Assembly (NCBI GenBank): GCA_019636655.1
Contig: JAHBXB010000001.1
Span: 682,001-746,000 of the forward strand
Length of the DNA: 64,000 bases
Direction: 5' to 3'
Source: Phycisphaeraceae bacterium
GTDB lineage: Bacteria; Planctomycetota; Phycisphaerae; Phycisphaerales; UBA1924
In this document: in pieces, positions 35,979 through 44,766 of the stretch
Numbering within the stretch: position 1 is the stretch's first letter
Layout: each line of letters opens with the position of its first letter
Notes under the pieces: generated by a model
Told to the model about the DNA's origin: nothing
Database searches by the model: none
The model's input: the letters and a program-made list of their open reading frames with translations, nothing else
Made by a program: the position numbers and the translations under genes

Positions 35979-38212
35979 ACCACTCTCACCGCCTCAACTC
36001 GATGCTCTTTGCGACCGCAGCCGCGGCGGCGATCGCGTACTGCGTCGCCGAGCCCGCGCCGCGGCTGGGACTGTTCTCCGTCGCTTGCATCATCGGTGCG
36101 TACGTCGCGGCCCGCTCGCGGATCACGTCGGTGCCCCGCATGGTCACCGGCCTGGTGGTCCTCGGCGCGATCGCTCGCGTCACCCTCCAGGTCCTTGCGG
36201 ACAGTCATCAGGAGAACCTCGTCTCATACCTCGCCCAGTTCCTCGTGCTGGTGATGCTTATCAAGCTGTTTGACCGCCGGACCCCGCGCGACGACGGCCA
36301 GCTCCTCATCCTCACCCTCTTCATCGTTATCGGCGCGCTGCTCACCTCGAACGCTCTCCCCGTCGGCCTGCTCGCCCTCGCCTATGCCCCGCTGGCGACC
36401 GCCACAGCGATGCTCCTGCAGATCCAGTCCGGCGCCGTCCGCGCGGCCGATGCCGCCGCGCTCATCGGAGCCCCTCTCCCGCCGACCGCTCACTCCCGCC
36501 CGCTTCTTGGTCCCTCCGGGCGGCGCCGATTCGTCGGCATCGTCGCAACCGCGGTCGTGATGTCGCTCACCCTCAGCGTCGCCGGTTTTCTCATCGCACC
36601 CCGCGGATTCGGCCAGGGTGCCCTCGGCCGCTTCGGCCAGGTTAGTTCCGGCGCCACCGTCGGCTTTACCGACCAGATCCGCCTCGGCTCGCCGGGGCTC
36701 CTCGATCCCACCAACACCACGCCCGTCATGGACGTCCTCGCCTCCGACGGCTCTCGCAACGTCGGCAGTCTGGCCCGGCCGCTGCACCTCCGCGGCAGCG
36801 TCCGCGACCGCTGGAACTCCGGCCAGCGCACGTGGGAGAGTTCTGGTCCGTCCACCCGCGAGCCGCCCGGGCCAATCCCCGTCCAACTCCCCGGCATCGT
36901 CGGCTCCGGCCCCGCCACCACGCTCGATGTGGCGATGCGGAACGCCCCCGGCGACCGCGCCACCTACCTGTTCACCCAGTGGCCCCCCGTCACGATCGAG
37001 TTCGAATCGCCCGAACGCCTCTTCCCACCGGGTCCCTCGCTCGTGCTCCAGCGGGTTGGCCGTCCGGGTCGCCTGGAGTACCGCGTCGTCACGCAACCGC
37101 TCTCCCACTCCGCCGGCGCGTCCCCAGCACGCCCGACCGCGTTCGCCGATGGCCCCATCGCCGCGCTCGCCCGCGGCACCGCGGGCCTTGGCGACGACAC
37201 GTCCCCCGTTCCTTTCGAACAGGCCGCCTCTATCGCGTCCCGAATCGAGCAGCACCTCCGCTCCGACTACGCGTACACACTCGAGATGCAGGCTCCCCCC
37301 GCCGGCGAGGACCCGATCGAGTTCTTCCTCTTCACCCGCAAGGCCGGCCACTGCGAGTACTTCGCGTCGGCGATGGTCGCGATGTGCCAGTCGCTTGGCC
37401 TCCCCGCCCGCATCGTCAGCGGCTACCTCGCCGCGGAGTTCAATGCCGGCACCGGCCGCTACATCGTCCGCGAGTCCAACGCCCATGCGTGGGCCGAGGT
37501 CTACGTCGGCAACGGTCGCTGGCGAACGTTCGACCCATCCCCCCCGGGCGACATCGAACGGCTGCACCGCCCCGCGTCGGGCTTGTTCGCGCGGCTCCGC
37601 GCCTACTACGAGGCGATCGAGTTCAGTTGGAACAAGTCGGTCGTGCTCTTCGACGAGCAGAGCCGCTCCGACCTGCTAACCAGGGTTCGCTGGTCCCGGC
37701 TCTCTCCCGGCAGGCTCGGCGACCGCCTGGCCACCTTCGCTCGCGGCGCGATCGCGAAGATCCTCTCCGGCGACGTCCGCGCCTGGGTCGAAGTCTCGGG
37801 CTGGATCGCCATCGCCGCGGGGGTGATTGGCGTTATCGTCCTGGGCGCCCGCCAGTTCGGGCCTCGCCTGCTCGCCCGAGTGTCCCGGCTCGGCACCCGC
37901 GCCCGCGACACCGATGAGGCAGAGATCGCAGCCCAGACGACGTTCTACCGCCGCATCCTCCGCGCGCTCTCCCGAGCCGGCGCCGCCAAGCCCCCGGGCC
38001 GGACCGCCCTGGCCCACGCTGCGGCAATCAGCCACGACCTCCCGGACCTTGCATCCACGCTCCGCGACGCCGCCATCCTGTACCACCAAGTCCGCTTCGC
38101 TCGCCGGCCGCTCACCCCCGAGCAGCGGTCGGTCGCACTGGCCCTCGCGGATCGTGCCTCAACGGCCGCCCGCCGACCGAGAACACCGGCCTCGCCACCA
38201 CCCGGCCGATAA
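35975..38212 (+). CDS. TgpA-like membrane transglutaminase
   Basis: 745 aa from the ATG at 35975. About seven hydrophobic helices at residues 5-210 are followed by a large extracytoplasmic region containing a transglutaminase-core domain. The catalytic triad is visible: Cys in KAGHCEYFASAMVAMCQSLG, His in ESNAHAWAEVYVG and Asp in WRTFDPSPPG. A final hydrophobic helix (WIAIAAGVIGVIVLGARQFG) and a helical C-terminal DUF4129-like region (from about 640) close the chain. Such proteins are membrane-bound and probably act in the periplasm on proteins or peptides. Translationally coupled to the DUF58 gene. Confidence 0.88.
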   Translation: MNHSHRLNSMLFATAAAAAIAYCVAEPAPRLGLFSVACIIGAYVAARSRITSVPRMVTGLVVLGAIARVTLQVLADSHQENLVSYLAQFLVLVMLIKLFDRRTPRDDGQLLILTLFIVIGALLTSNALPVGLLALAYAPLATATAMLLQIQSGAVRAADAAALIGAPLPPTAHSRPLLGPSGRRRFVGIVATAVVMSLTLSVAGFLIAPRGFGQGALGRFGQVSSGATVGFTDQIRLGSPGLLDPTNTTPVMDVLASDGSRNVGSLARPLHLRGSVRDRWNSGQRTWESSGPSTREPPGPIPVQLPGIVGSGPATTLDVAMRNAPGDRATYLFTQWPPVTIEFESPERLFPPGPSLVLQRVGRPGRLEYRVVTQPLSHSAGASPARPTAFADGPIAALARGTAGLGDDTSPVPFEQAASIASRIEQHLRSDYAYTLEMQAPPAGEDPIEFFLFTRKAGHCEYFASAMVAMCQSLGLPARIVSGYLAAEFNAGTGRYIVRESNAHAWAEVYVGNGRWRTFDPSPPGDIERLHRPASGLFARLRAYYEAIEFSWNKSVVLFDEQSRSDLLTRVRWSRLSPGRLGDRLATFARGAIAKILSGDVRAWVEVSGWIAIAAGVIGVIVLGARQFGPRLLARVSRLGTRARDTDEAEIAAQTTFYRRILRALSRAGAAKPPGRTALAHAAAISHDLPDLASTLRDAAILYHQVRFARRPLTPEQRSVALALADRASTAARRPRTPASPPPGR

Positions 38213-38312
38213 GCACGCCCATCCCGGTTCGATCGCGCCGATCACGCCGGACCGCACGCCTGCAAATCCAGCCTGTCGCCCCACTTGCTGAAGGGATCGA
38301 TGCGCCGGCCCG

Positions 38313-39290
38313 ATGCTCTCATCCGCCGGGACGCGCGCCCGAGTCCGCGTCCCACTCTTCCGAGCCATCCCGTCATTTGTTGAGAGGGCACGAGTGCCAG
38401 CCTCACGATCACGAACCGAGCACTGGTTGGACTGTCTGCGCAAGATCCACGAGCGCGGCGGCGCCATCGAGATCTCCGTCCGCCGCCCGGAGCACGACTC
38501 CGCCAACCCGGCGCCGGGGGGCTCCGACATCGTCTGGCGCGTCAAGATCGTCTCGCTCACCGCCTCAGAGGTGGTCGTCGAGCCCCCGTCGGTCTGCGGC
38601 GCCAACATCGAACTGAGCCAGGGCGTCGCCCTCATCGGCGCTATGACCGTCGGGCAAAACCGCTGGATGTTCACCACGCTTGTCCGGGGCCACCGCGTCG
38701 GCACGGGTCCCGATGGCCAGCGTCTCCGCCAGCTCGTCCTCGCCTCACCGCAGGGCGTCGAGCGATGCGCCCGCCGCCAGTTCTACCGCCTCGGCACAAC
38801 CACACTCAACCTCACCCCGGTCCAGTGCTGGCCGCTGCTCAACCCCTCCACCGTCCTCACCGCGGAGACTGCCAACCGTCTCCTCATCGAGCGGCTTCTG
38901 GCCGACAACTCGCTCGCGGCAGCGGACCAGGCCGACGAGGCCGCACCCGAATCGATCCAGCTCCCCGAGGCCGCGCCCCCCTTTACCGCTCACCTGGTCA
39001 ACGTCAGCGGCGGCGGCCTGGGCCTGCGCATCCTCCGTAAGGACGCCGCCGCCCTGGAGCGCCGCCACTTCTTCTGGGTCCGGGTCGACCTGCGGCCGCA
39101 CATCCCCGCCCCCGTCGCCGTCACGGCCCGTCTCGCCCACACGCACATCGATTCCGAGCAGAATGTCTACGCCGGCATGGCGTTTGACTTCGCCTTCAAC
39201 CCCGCGCACCGCAAGTTCGTACTCGACCTCTTCACCGGCTACGTCGCACGACTGCAGTCGCTGCAGCGTCCACACACGGCCAGCGCCTGA
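38313..39290 (+). CDS. PilZ-like (YcgR-type) c-di-GMP receptor candidate
   Basis: 325 aa. The N-terminal part (about 45-150) resembles the YcgR-N barrel. The second part starts with RRQFYRLGTTTL, matching the PilZ RxxxR motif, and continues with VNVSGGGLGLRI, matching the NxSxxG motif. These are the two c-di-GMP-binding elements. The two motifs are separated by an unusually long insert rich in Ala/Leu (about 90 residues). An EAL phosphodiesterase lies about 5.5 kb downstream. A GAAGGGA lies 16 bases upstream of the ATG. The true start could be internal. Confidence 0.65.
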   Translation: MLSSAGTRARVRVPLFRAIPSFVERARVPASRSRTEHWLDCLRKIHERGGAIEISVRRPEHDSANPAPGGSDIVWRVKIVSLTASEVVVEPPSVCGANIELSQGVALIGAMTVGQNRWMFTTLVRGHRVGTGPDGQRLRQLVLASPQGVERCARRQFYRLGTTTLNLTPVQCWPLLNPSTVLTAETANRLLIERLLADNSLAAADQADEAAPESIQLPEAAPPFTAHLVNVSGGGLGLRILRKDAAALERRHFFWVRVDLRPHIPAPVAVTARLAHTHIDSEQNVYAGMAFDFAFNPAHRKFVLDLFTGYVARLQSLQRPHTASA

Positions 39291-39309
39291 TCCCGCCCGC
39301 GACCGGCGT

Positions 39310-40104
39310 CTACTTCCACTTGTTGGTGTACGACTCGGGGTTCTCGATCACCATTGCGCACACCGTGCCCTTGTACGACCTCAGCAGGATCGCGTTCGTC
39401 CCGCCGTTGATCTGCGCCCGCGTCGTCTGACCGTCGCTGGTCACGAAGTTCGGCCGAATCGTGGTGCTCGCCAGTTCAACCGAGCCCTCGCCCGACGCCA
39501 ACTCGAACATCCCCATCGACGCCGTCGGGATCTGCAGCAGCACCGTCCCCTCCTCCGTCGTCAGCGCCACGGGCGAGGTGACCGGCTTGTCCGTCCTCAC
39601 CCTGATCGGGCCCGACGAATCCGCGAACCGCCCGTTGTCCACCTGGATCGCCCCCGTAACGCCGATCAGTTCGACCGGCCCGCCGCGGTTCCAGATCATC
39701 GCACCCGAGCACGACGGCACCCGCAGCGTGATGTCCGCCCAGACCTCCGCCGGATCGTGCCACGTGGTGCCCGACCGTACCTTGAGCACCCGGCCCCCCT
39801 CCTGCTCCAGCCACTCGAACACGACGTTGACCGTCTCCGTGCCGCGGGAGTCCATCATCGAGTCCGGCGGCGGCTTCGCGCCCGCGACCACGTTGGGCAC
39901 AAGGTTGGTCACCAACGGATCCACGATCACGGTGACCGACCCATGGAAGTTCCGCACGTCGATCGCCGTGTTCGGTGACCACCCCTCGGCCGGCGTGGCG
40001 ACCTGGGGCTCGATCCCGCGGCGCAGCGAACACCCGACCGCCATCACCCCCACACAAACCGCAACCCCCGCCGCCATCCACCATCGCCGAGACACCTGGA
40101 TCAT
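39310..40104 (-). CDS. DUF4097-like lipoprotein
   Basis: 264 aa. The signal peptide MIQVSRRWWMAAGVAVCVGV ends in a lipobox with Cys near residue 25 (VMAVGCS), so it is probably lipidated. The body alternates short strands (AIDVRNFHGSVTVIVD, GAIQVDNGRFADSSGPIRVR, GMFELASGEGSVELASTT), consistent with a beta-helix fold like the more regular protein at 22126-23031. No catalytic motif is visible. Envelope role inferred from export only. It is convergent with the PilZ-like gene. Confidence 0.7.
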   Translation of the reverse strand: MIQVSRRWWMAAGVAVCVGVMAVGCSLRRGIEPQVATPAEGWSPNTAIDVRNFHGSVTVIVDPLVTNLVPNVVAGAKPPPDSMMDSRGTETVNVVFEWLEQEGGRVLKVRSGTTWHDPAEVWADITLRVPSCSGAMIWNRGGPVELIGVTGAIQVDNGRFADSSGPIRVRTDKPVTSPVALTTEEGTVLLQIPTASMGMFELASGEGSVELASTTIRPNFVTSDGQTTRAQINGGTNAILLRSYKGTVCAMVIENPESYTNKWK

Positions 40105-40726
40105 CAGTCATCCTCAGAATTCCCGCCAGCTGCACCCTCTCAGGGTCCATCGGCAGGCTGGGTAGTGTATCGGACACCGGTCCCGACTGCCGTTGAACCG
40201 CTGCCCCACCCAAGCCTTACCCCAGGTTCCCACCCCGCGGGGGAGCGCTCACCACCCCGATCCCCACTTGACCCAAACTCCAGCGTTTGGTTAAATGCAG
40301 CAACTCCGGTGTCGTACCGGGGTGGTACATCGGCCCTCCTGCATGCTCGGAGTTCGGCCGTTAATGGCGGAGTCTCGGGCGGCTCCCGCGGCGACCTTTA
40401 CAGTCCCGCAACAGCCGACCGGAGAACAACGCCCGTCCGGCTTGTGGATCAATGCCGGATGTATAGATCCAATCGAGTCCTGACCGTGCTTCAGCAGTTT
40501 CAAGACCAGCCGCTCGACACCGGGGCCCTGCCTTATCCGGTGACGCTGCCGCCTTGGCGCGCCGCACCGCGGTCCCGGGGTGGCCCCTTCTTGCTGCAGC
40601 ACACGCGGACCTGATTGGAAACGGCCACGCGACGGGGCCATTCGCCCCCCGCACACCCACGCACGCAGGCGAGGCCAACTCGCCGGCGCGATGCCGCGCC
40701 CCGGGTGGATGCGAAGGGATGTCGCC
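40105..40726 (+). promoter_or_regulatory. Long leader upstream of rny with one candidate promoter
   Basis: A 622-base gene-free stretch. TTGACC (40268-40273) and TTAAAT (40291-40296) are separated by 17 bases on the plus strand, a fair sigma-70 match pointing toward rny, which begins 431 bases later. No tRNA, terminator or convincing ORF is seen in the rest. GCAGCAACTCCGG and nearby blocks have no repeat partner that I could find. Confidence 0.3.
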
Positions 40727-42319
40727 ATGCTTGGTCCCGCCGTTCTCGTGTTGGCAATCTCGGATGCGGCCGCCATCGGGATCGGCCTCGCCGGGCTGGC
40801 CGTCGGCGCCATCGCCGGAGTGGTCGCCATCCGTTCGATCTCCGGCCGTACGCTGGCGAATGCGACCCGGGAGTCGCAGAGTCTCCTCTCCCGCGCCAAG
40901 GACGAGGCCCGGGTCATCACCGAGAAGGCCGCGGTCGATGCCGACAAGCTGGTCCTGGAGCGCAAGGAGAAGTTCGACACCGAGACCGAGGCAGTCCGGC
41001 GAGAACTCCGGGAAACGGAGAAGCGCCTCGGCAAGCGGGAGGACCTGCTCGATCAGAAACTCGAGAGCCTCTCCGCCAAGGAGGAGTCCCTTACCAAGGC
41101 CACCGACTCCGTCCGCGCCCGTGAGCAGAAGGCGGCCCAGCGCGAGGAGGAACTCGAGGGGGTCATCCGCGAGCAGCGCGACAAGCTCCTCCACATCGCC
41201 AAGATGACCGAGGAGGAGGCCAAGCGCGACCTCCTGCTGCGGGTCGAGGAGGACGTCCGCCTCGACATGTCGAAGGTGGTCCACAAGATCACCGAGGAGG
41301 CCGAGGCCGATGCGACCAAGCGGGCCCAGGAAATCACCCTGATGGCCATCCAGCGCTACGCAGCCGAGCACACCGCCGAGTCCACGGTCCGCGCCGTCCC
41401 CATCCCCTCCGACGACATGAAGGGCCGCATCATCGGCCGCGAGGGCCGGAACATCCGCGCCATCGAGAAGGCCACCGGCGTCGACATCATCGTCGACGAC
41501 ACCCCGGGCGTTATCGTCGTCTCGTGTTTCGACAAGATCCGCCAGGCCGTCGCCGTCGAGTCCCTCAACCGCCTCATCGCCGACGGCCGCATGCACCCCT
41601 CCCGCATCGAAGAGGTCGTCGAGAAGGTCAAGAGCGAACTCAACGAGCGGGTCATCAAATCGGGCAAGGAGGCTGTCATGGAGGTCAACCTCCGTGGCGT
41701 GCACCCCAAGGTCGCCGAGGCCATGGGCAAGCTCTCCTTCCGCACCTCCTACGGCCAGAACGTCCTGCGGCACAGCGTGGAGGTCGCCTTCCTCTGCCAG
41801 ATCATCGCCGAGCAACTCGGGCTCGACGGCGCCGTCGCGCGCCGCTGCGGGTTCCTCCACGACATCGGCAAGGCCATGGACCACGAGATGGAGGGCGGAC
41901 ACCCGAAGATCGGCATGGACTTCGCCCGCCAGTACGGCGAGAAGGAGCCGGTCCTCAACGCCATCGGCGGCCACCACGCCGACATCCCGTCGACGTCCTT
42001 CTACACCCCCATCGTCATGGCCGCCGACGCCATCTCCTCCGCCCGCCCCGGCGCCCGCCGCGAGTCGATGGAGAAGTACGTCCAGCGCCTCAACGAACTC
42101 CAGGACATCGCCCTCAAGCAGCCCGGAGTCACCGAGGCCTACGCCATCCAGGCCGGCCGCGAGGTGCGCGTCATGGTCGATGCCAAGCGCATCAGCGACG
42201 ACGAGGCCCACAAGATCGCCTACGACATCGCCAAGAAGGTCTCCGAGGAAATGACCTTCCCCGGCGAGATCCGCGTGACCGTGCTGCGCGAGACCAGGGC
42301 AGTGGAGTTCGCACGCTGA
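40727..42319 (+). CDS. rny: Ribonuclease Y
   Basis: 530 aa from the ATG at 40727, which has AAGGGA seven bases upstream; further upstream in-frame ATGs add unrelated residues. An N-terminal membrane anchor (IGIGLAGLAVGAIAGVVAIR) and a long charged coiled coil (about 45-205) lead into a KH domain with GRIIGREGRNIRAIEKATG. The HD domain begins RHSVEVAFLCQIIAEQLG, and CGFLHDIGKAMDHEMEGGHP holds the metal-binding HD pair. It is an endoribonuclease that starts mRNA decay at the membrane. The next gene begins 22 bases later. Confidence 0.95.
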   Translation: MLGPAVLVLAISDAAAIGIGLAGLAVGAIAGVVAIRSISGRTLANATRESQSLLSRAKDEARVITEKAAVDADKLVLERKEKFDTETEAVRRELRETEKRLGKREDLLDQKLESLSAKEESLTKATDSVRAREQKAAQREEELEGVIREQRDKLLHIAKMTEEEAKRDLLLRVEEDVRLDMSKVVHKITEEAEADATKRAQEITLMAIQRYAAEHTAESTVRAVPIPSDDMKGRIIGREGRNIRAIEKATGVDIIVDDTPGVIVVSCFDKIRQAVAVESLNRLIADGRMHPSRIEEVVEKVKSELNERVIKSGKEAVMEVNLRGVHPKVAEAMGKLSFRTSYGQNVLRHSVEVAFLCQIIAEQLGLDGAVARRCGFLHDIGKAMDHEMEGGHPKIGMDFARQYGEKEPVLNAIGGHHADIPSTSFYTPIVMAADAISSARPGARRESMEKYVQRLNELQDIALKQPGVTEAYAIQAGREVRVMVDAKRISDDEAHKIAYDIAKKVSEEMTFPGEIRVTVLRETRAVEFAR

Positions 42320-42341
42320 TCAGTGTCCCCAAAGACCCGAC

Positions 42342-43070
42342 ATGATCGCTCGTCGCAAACGACTTGTCGGCATCCTCTTCGCTTCGGGACTCGCCGCGTT
42401 AGTGCTTGCTTGGATTCTCCAAGTTCCCCAGTCAACGATCTTCAGCGACCGAGCATTCAACATTTTCTGGTTCCGGGATGCCAACGGCAAGTACGTGTTC
42501 TCGGAGACTGATCCGCCCACCCGCGAGGGCGTGGTCACCTACGTCGGCTCGATTGCGCGGCTGAGCAATATCAGCGGACGCACGCCGTGGATGTCCGCGT
42601 ACTTCGAACGCCACCACCAATCCATCATGTTGGATTGGCAGGCCACCACGGCTAGCAGTGAGCCTCGATCGAGGTGGCAACGGGCAACCGATGCGGAGAA
42701 TCTCAAAGTTCGTGCGGCATTCCTGGATCACGTCATCGAGCACAACCCACAGCTCGATGCGACAACTGCAAGTCGCATGCGCAGCCTGGCGGACGACTCC
42801 AGGACGCGAGACTTCCTGCTCCCTCGCGGCATCGCCTCAATATCGCTCCAAGCGGTCGGGATAGCGGCGTGGTCGGCCGTCTTCCTGTACCTCTTCTTCC
42901 ACATACTCCGCGGCTGGTGGAGACGAGGCATGAGTTCCAGGCCCATCGGCTTCTGTTGCGCTCGGTGCAAGTACGACCTCGGCGGATTGGAGCTCTCCGA
43001 GTTGCACCACTGTCCGGAATGCGGACTGACCCTACCCAAGCCGGTTGTCTCCTCCAAGGCCAAGACCTAA
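42342..43070 (+). CDS. Membrane protein with C-terminal zinc ribbon
   Basis: 242 aa. An N-terminal helix (VGILFASGLAALVLAWILQV) and a second near 165-190 (SLQAVGIAAWSAVFLYLFFH) enclose a predicted extracytoplasmic domain of about 140 residues. After the second helix and a basic GWWRRG comes a zinc ribbon with CARCKYDL and HHCPECGLT (two C-x2-C pairs). This is the same layout as the gene at 5099-5710, pointing to a paralogous family. Function unknown. It follows rny by 22 bases and may be co-transcribed with it. Confidence 0.62.
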   Translation: MIARRKRLVGILFASGLAALVLAWILQVPQSTIFSDRAFNIFWFRDANGKYVFSETDPPTREGVVTYVGSIARLSNISGRTPWMSAYFERHHQSIMLDWQATTASSEPRSRWQRATDAENLKVRAAFLDHVIEHNPQLDATTASRMRSLADDSRTRDFLLPRGIASISLQAVGIAAWSAVFLYLFFHILRGWWRRGMSSRPIGFCCARCKYDLGGLELSELHHCPECGLTLPKPVVSSKAKT

Positions 43071-43203
43071 TGACCTTCCGTAATCTCGCTGCCGCCAATC
43101 AGTCGCTCTGCCTGTTCTATCCGCCAGCGGTCACAGTTTGTAGATAGTGCGGTGTGTGTGGTTGCCGCTGACGTTGGCATGAAGCCCGCTGCGGTCCTGC
43201 TGA

Positions 43204-43713
43204 TCGGCGCGGGTCAAGGTTGGCACGAGCAAGCGGGAACGGGTCAAGACGCGGATCGTGGTGGAGGATCTCGAAGGGCGGGTGATCGACCTGCACGCCC
43301 TGAGGACGACGCTGGGGACCCAACTGGCGCGAGCCGGCGTGACGCCCCAGGTGGCGCAGCGCATCATGCGGCACGGAGACGACCGAACCACCCTGAAGCA
43401 TTACACCGTGTTGGGACTGACGGACACGGCGGCCGCGATGGACCGCCTCCCCGCCATCGCCCCCGAACGGCAATCCGAGGCGGCGACGGGGACCACGGAC
43501 GCGGCCCCGATCGACCCCCAGCTATTCTGCCAGCAGTTGGAGCGCGGAACGGGGCGGAATCGCGCGGCATCGCGCGGCGAAGCGACGTTCGGACGTGACC
43601 GGTCGGAAAGCCGAAAGACCCCGCAATCGCCGGGGTTTTTGCACGATTCCGCTATACGTTCTACAAAGCGGGCGACCGGACTCGAACCGGCAACATTCAG
43701 CTTGGAAGGCTGA
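43204..43713 (+). pseudogene. Remnant of a tyrosine recombinase (integrase C-terminus)
   Basis: From about 43204 the frame encodes EDLEGRVIDLHALRTTLG, then QRIMRHGDDRTTLKHYTVLG. These are the HxxR, H and Tyr blocks of phage-type tyrosine recombinases. The DNA-binding N-domain and first catalytic Arg are absent, and a stop codon (43201-43203) precedes the fragment. The tail after about 43490 is not integrase-like; it runs through a terminator and across tRNA-Gly in antisense, ending GLEPATFSLEG, a well-known spurious translation of tRNA genes. The end at a tRNA suggests a decayed integration site. Confidence 0.6.
43618..43641. terminator. Bidirectional hairpin terminator between integrase remnant and tRNA-Gly
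   Basis: ACCCCG, loop CAATCGC, CGGGGT (43618-43636), followed on the plus strand by TTTTT. On the minus strand CTTTCGG follows, so it can also end transcription coming from the tRNA gene. Confidence 0.75.
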
Positions 43714-43738
43714 CACTCTACCATTGAGTTACGCCCGC
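43668..43738 (-). tRNA. tRNA-Gly (anticodon TCC)
   Basis: Read on the minus strand. The acceptor stem is GCGGGCG with CGCCCGC; the D-arm is ACTC-AATGGTA-GAGT. The anticodon arm TCAGC-CTTCCAA-GCTGA has TCC at the anticodon. The T-arm is GCCGG-TTCGAGT-CCGGT. All stems pair fully apart from one wobble. CCA is not encoded. A tyrosine-recombinase remnant sits immediately next to the 3' end, as expected for an integration hotspot. Confidence 0.95.
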
Positions 43739-43823
43739 AGGCGTGGTGAGAGTGTAGCGTCCACCCGGAGCGGGATGGGGACGGGAGGCCGCCTGGCCCG
43801 GCGTCTTGTACGCTGTCCAGACC

Positions 43824-44675
43824 ATGGCCTACCTCGCGATCCTCGGTCGATTCCACCTGGTTCTGCTTCACTTGCCGATCGGGCTGATCGCTGGTCTCGC
43901 GGCGGTCGAGGTGCTGGCGATGCTCGGGCTGCTGGCGTCGGCCAGGCCGGTGATCCGCGTGCTGGTGTGGCTCGTGGCCGCGAGCGCCGCCGCGACGGCC
44001 GCCACCGGGTTCATCCTCAGTTACGAGGACGGCTACGGGCCAGGCGTCACCGTGCACATGTGGCTGGGGATCGCGGCGGCAGTGCTGGCGGTCACGACGG
44101 CGGTGCTGCTGGAGGTCTCGATGCGGCGGGGCGGAGCGGGGGATGGAGGGGGGAGGAGGGGGTACCGGTTGGCGCTGCTGGCCACGCTCGGGGTGGTCAT
44201 CGCGGCGGGGCACTTTGGCGCGACGCTCACCCACGGGGAGGGGTTTCTCTTCGCGCCGCTCTCGGCCGCCCCCCCCGCCCCCCCCATCGCGGGCCCCGCG
44301 CCAGAGCCGTCGCCGCCGCGGGAGGTCGCCCCGCCAGCGGCGCGTGAAGGGCCGCGGTTCGAGGCGGATATCCAGCCGGTCTTCGCCTCGCTCTGCTACA
44401 GGTGCCACTCGGATGCGAGGCAGCGCGGCGGGCTGGCGCTGCACACGCCCGAGGCGGTGTTGGCGGGAGGAAAGTCAGGCCCCGTCGTGGTGCCGGGCAA
44501 GCCCGATGGGAGCGAGATGGTCCGGCGTCTGCACCTTCCGCTCGATGATGACGACCACATGCCGCCGTCGGAGCGTCCGCAGCCGACGGCGGAGCAGATC
44601 CGCGCGATCGAAGAGTGGATCAAGGCGGGGGCGCCCGTCCCGGCGCCGCGCGTCGGCGGGGGCGGCGGCCAGTAG
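43824..44675 (+). CDS. DUF2231-type membrane protein with C-terminal cytochrome c-like haem motif
   Basis: 283 aa. Four hydrophobic helices at about 5-130 (starting LVLLHLPIGLIAGLAAVEVL with HFGATLTHGEGFLF behind them) match the DUF2231 heme-interacting His pattern. A Pro-rich linker follows, then the planctomycete-type cytochrome module FEADIQPVFASLCYRCHSDA with CxxCH, GGLALHTPEAVLAGGKSGPV and the distal MPPSERP motif. This domain is common on planctomycete envelope redox proteins. It is likely exposed to the periplasm and covalently binds one haem. No oxidoreductase partner is adjacent. Confidence 0.82.
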   Translation: MAYLAILGRFHLVLLHLPIGLIAGLAAVEVLAMLGLLASARPVIRVLVWLVAASAAATAATGFILSYEDGYGPGVTVHMWLGIAAAVLAVTTAVLLEVSMRRGGAGDGGGRRGYRLALLATLGVVIAAGHFGATLTHGEGFLFAPLSAAPPAPPIAGPAPEPSPPREVAPPAAREGPRFEADIQPVFASLCYRCHSDARQRGGLALHTPEAVLAGGKSGPVVVPGKPDGSEMVRRLHLPLDDDDHMPPSERPQPTAEQIRAIEEWIKAGAPVPAPRVGGGGGQ

Positions 44676-44766
44676 AATGCCCACCAGGCCGGGGCGGAGC
44701 GGGTGATCGGGCGGCCCTGCCGCCGCGGAGAACGGACGTGATGCAGAACCGCGCGGGCGCCAGCCT

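Noticed and set aside
43490-43713. C-terminal tail of the integrase-like frame (ending GLEPATFSLEG)
   Set aside because: The tail is a translation of a terminator and the antisense of tRNA-Gly, a common false protein end, so it is not treated as protein sequence.
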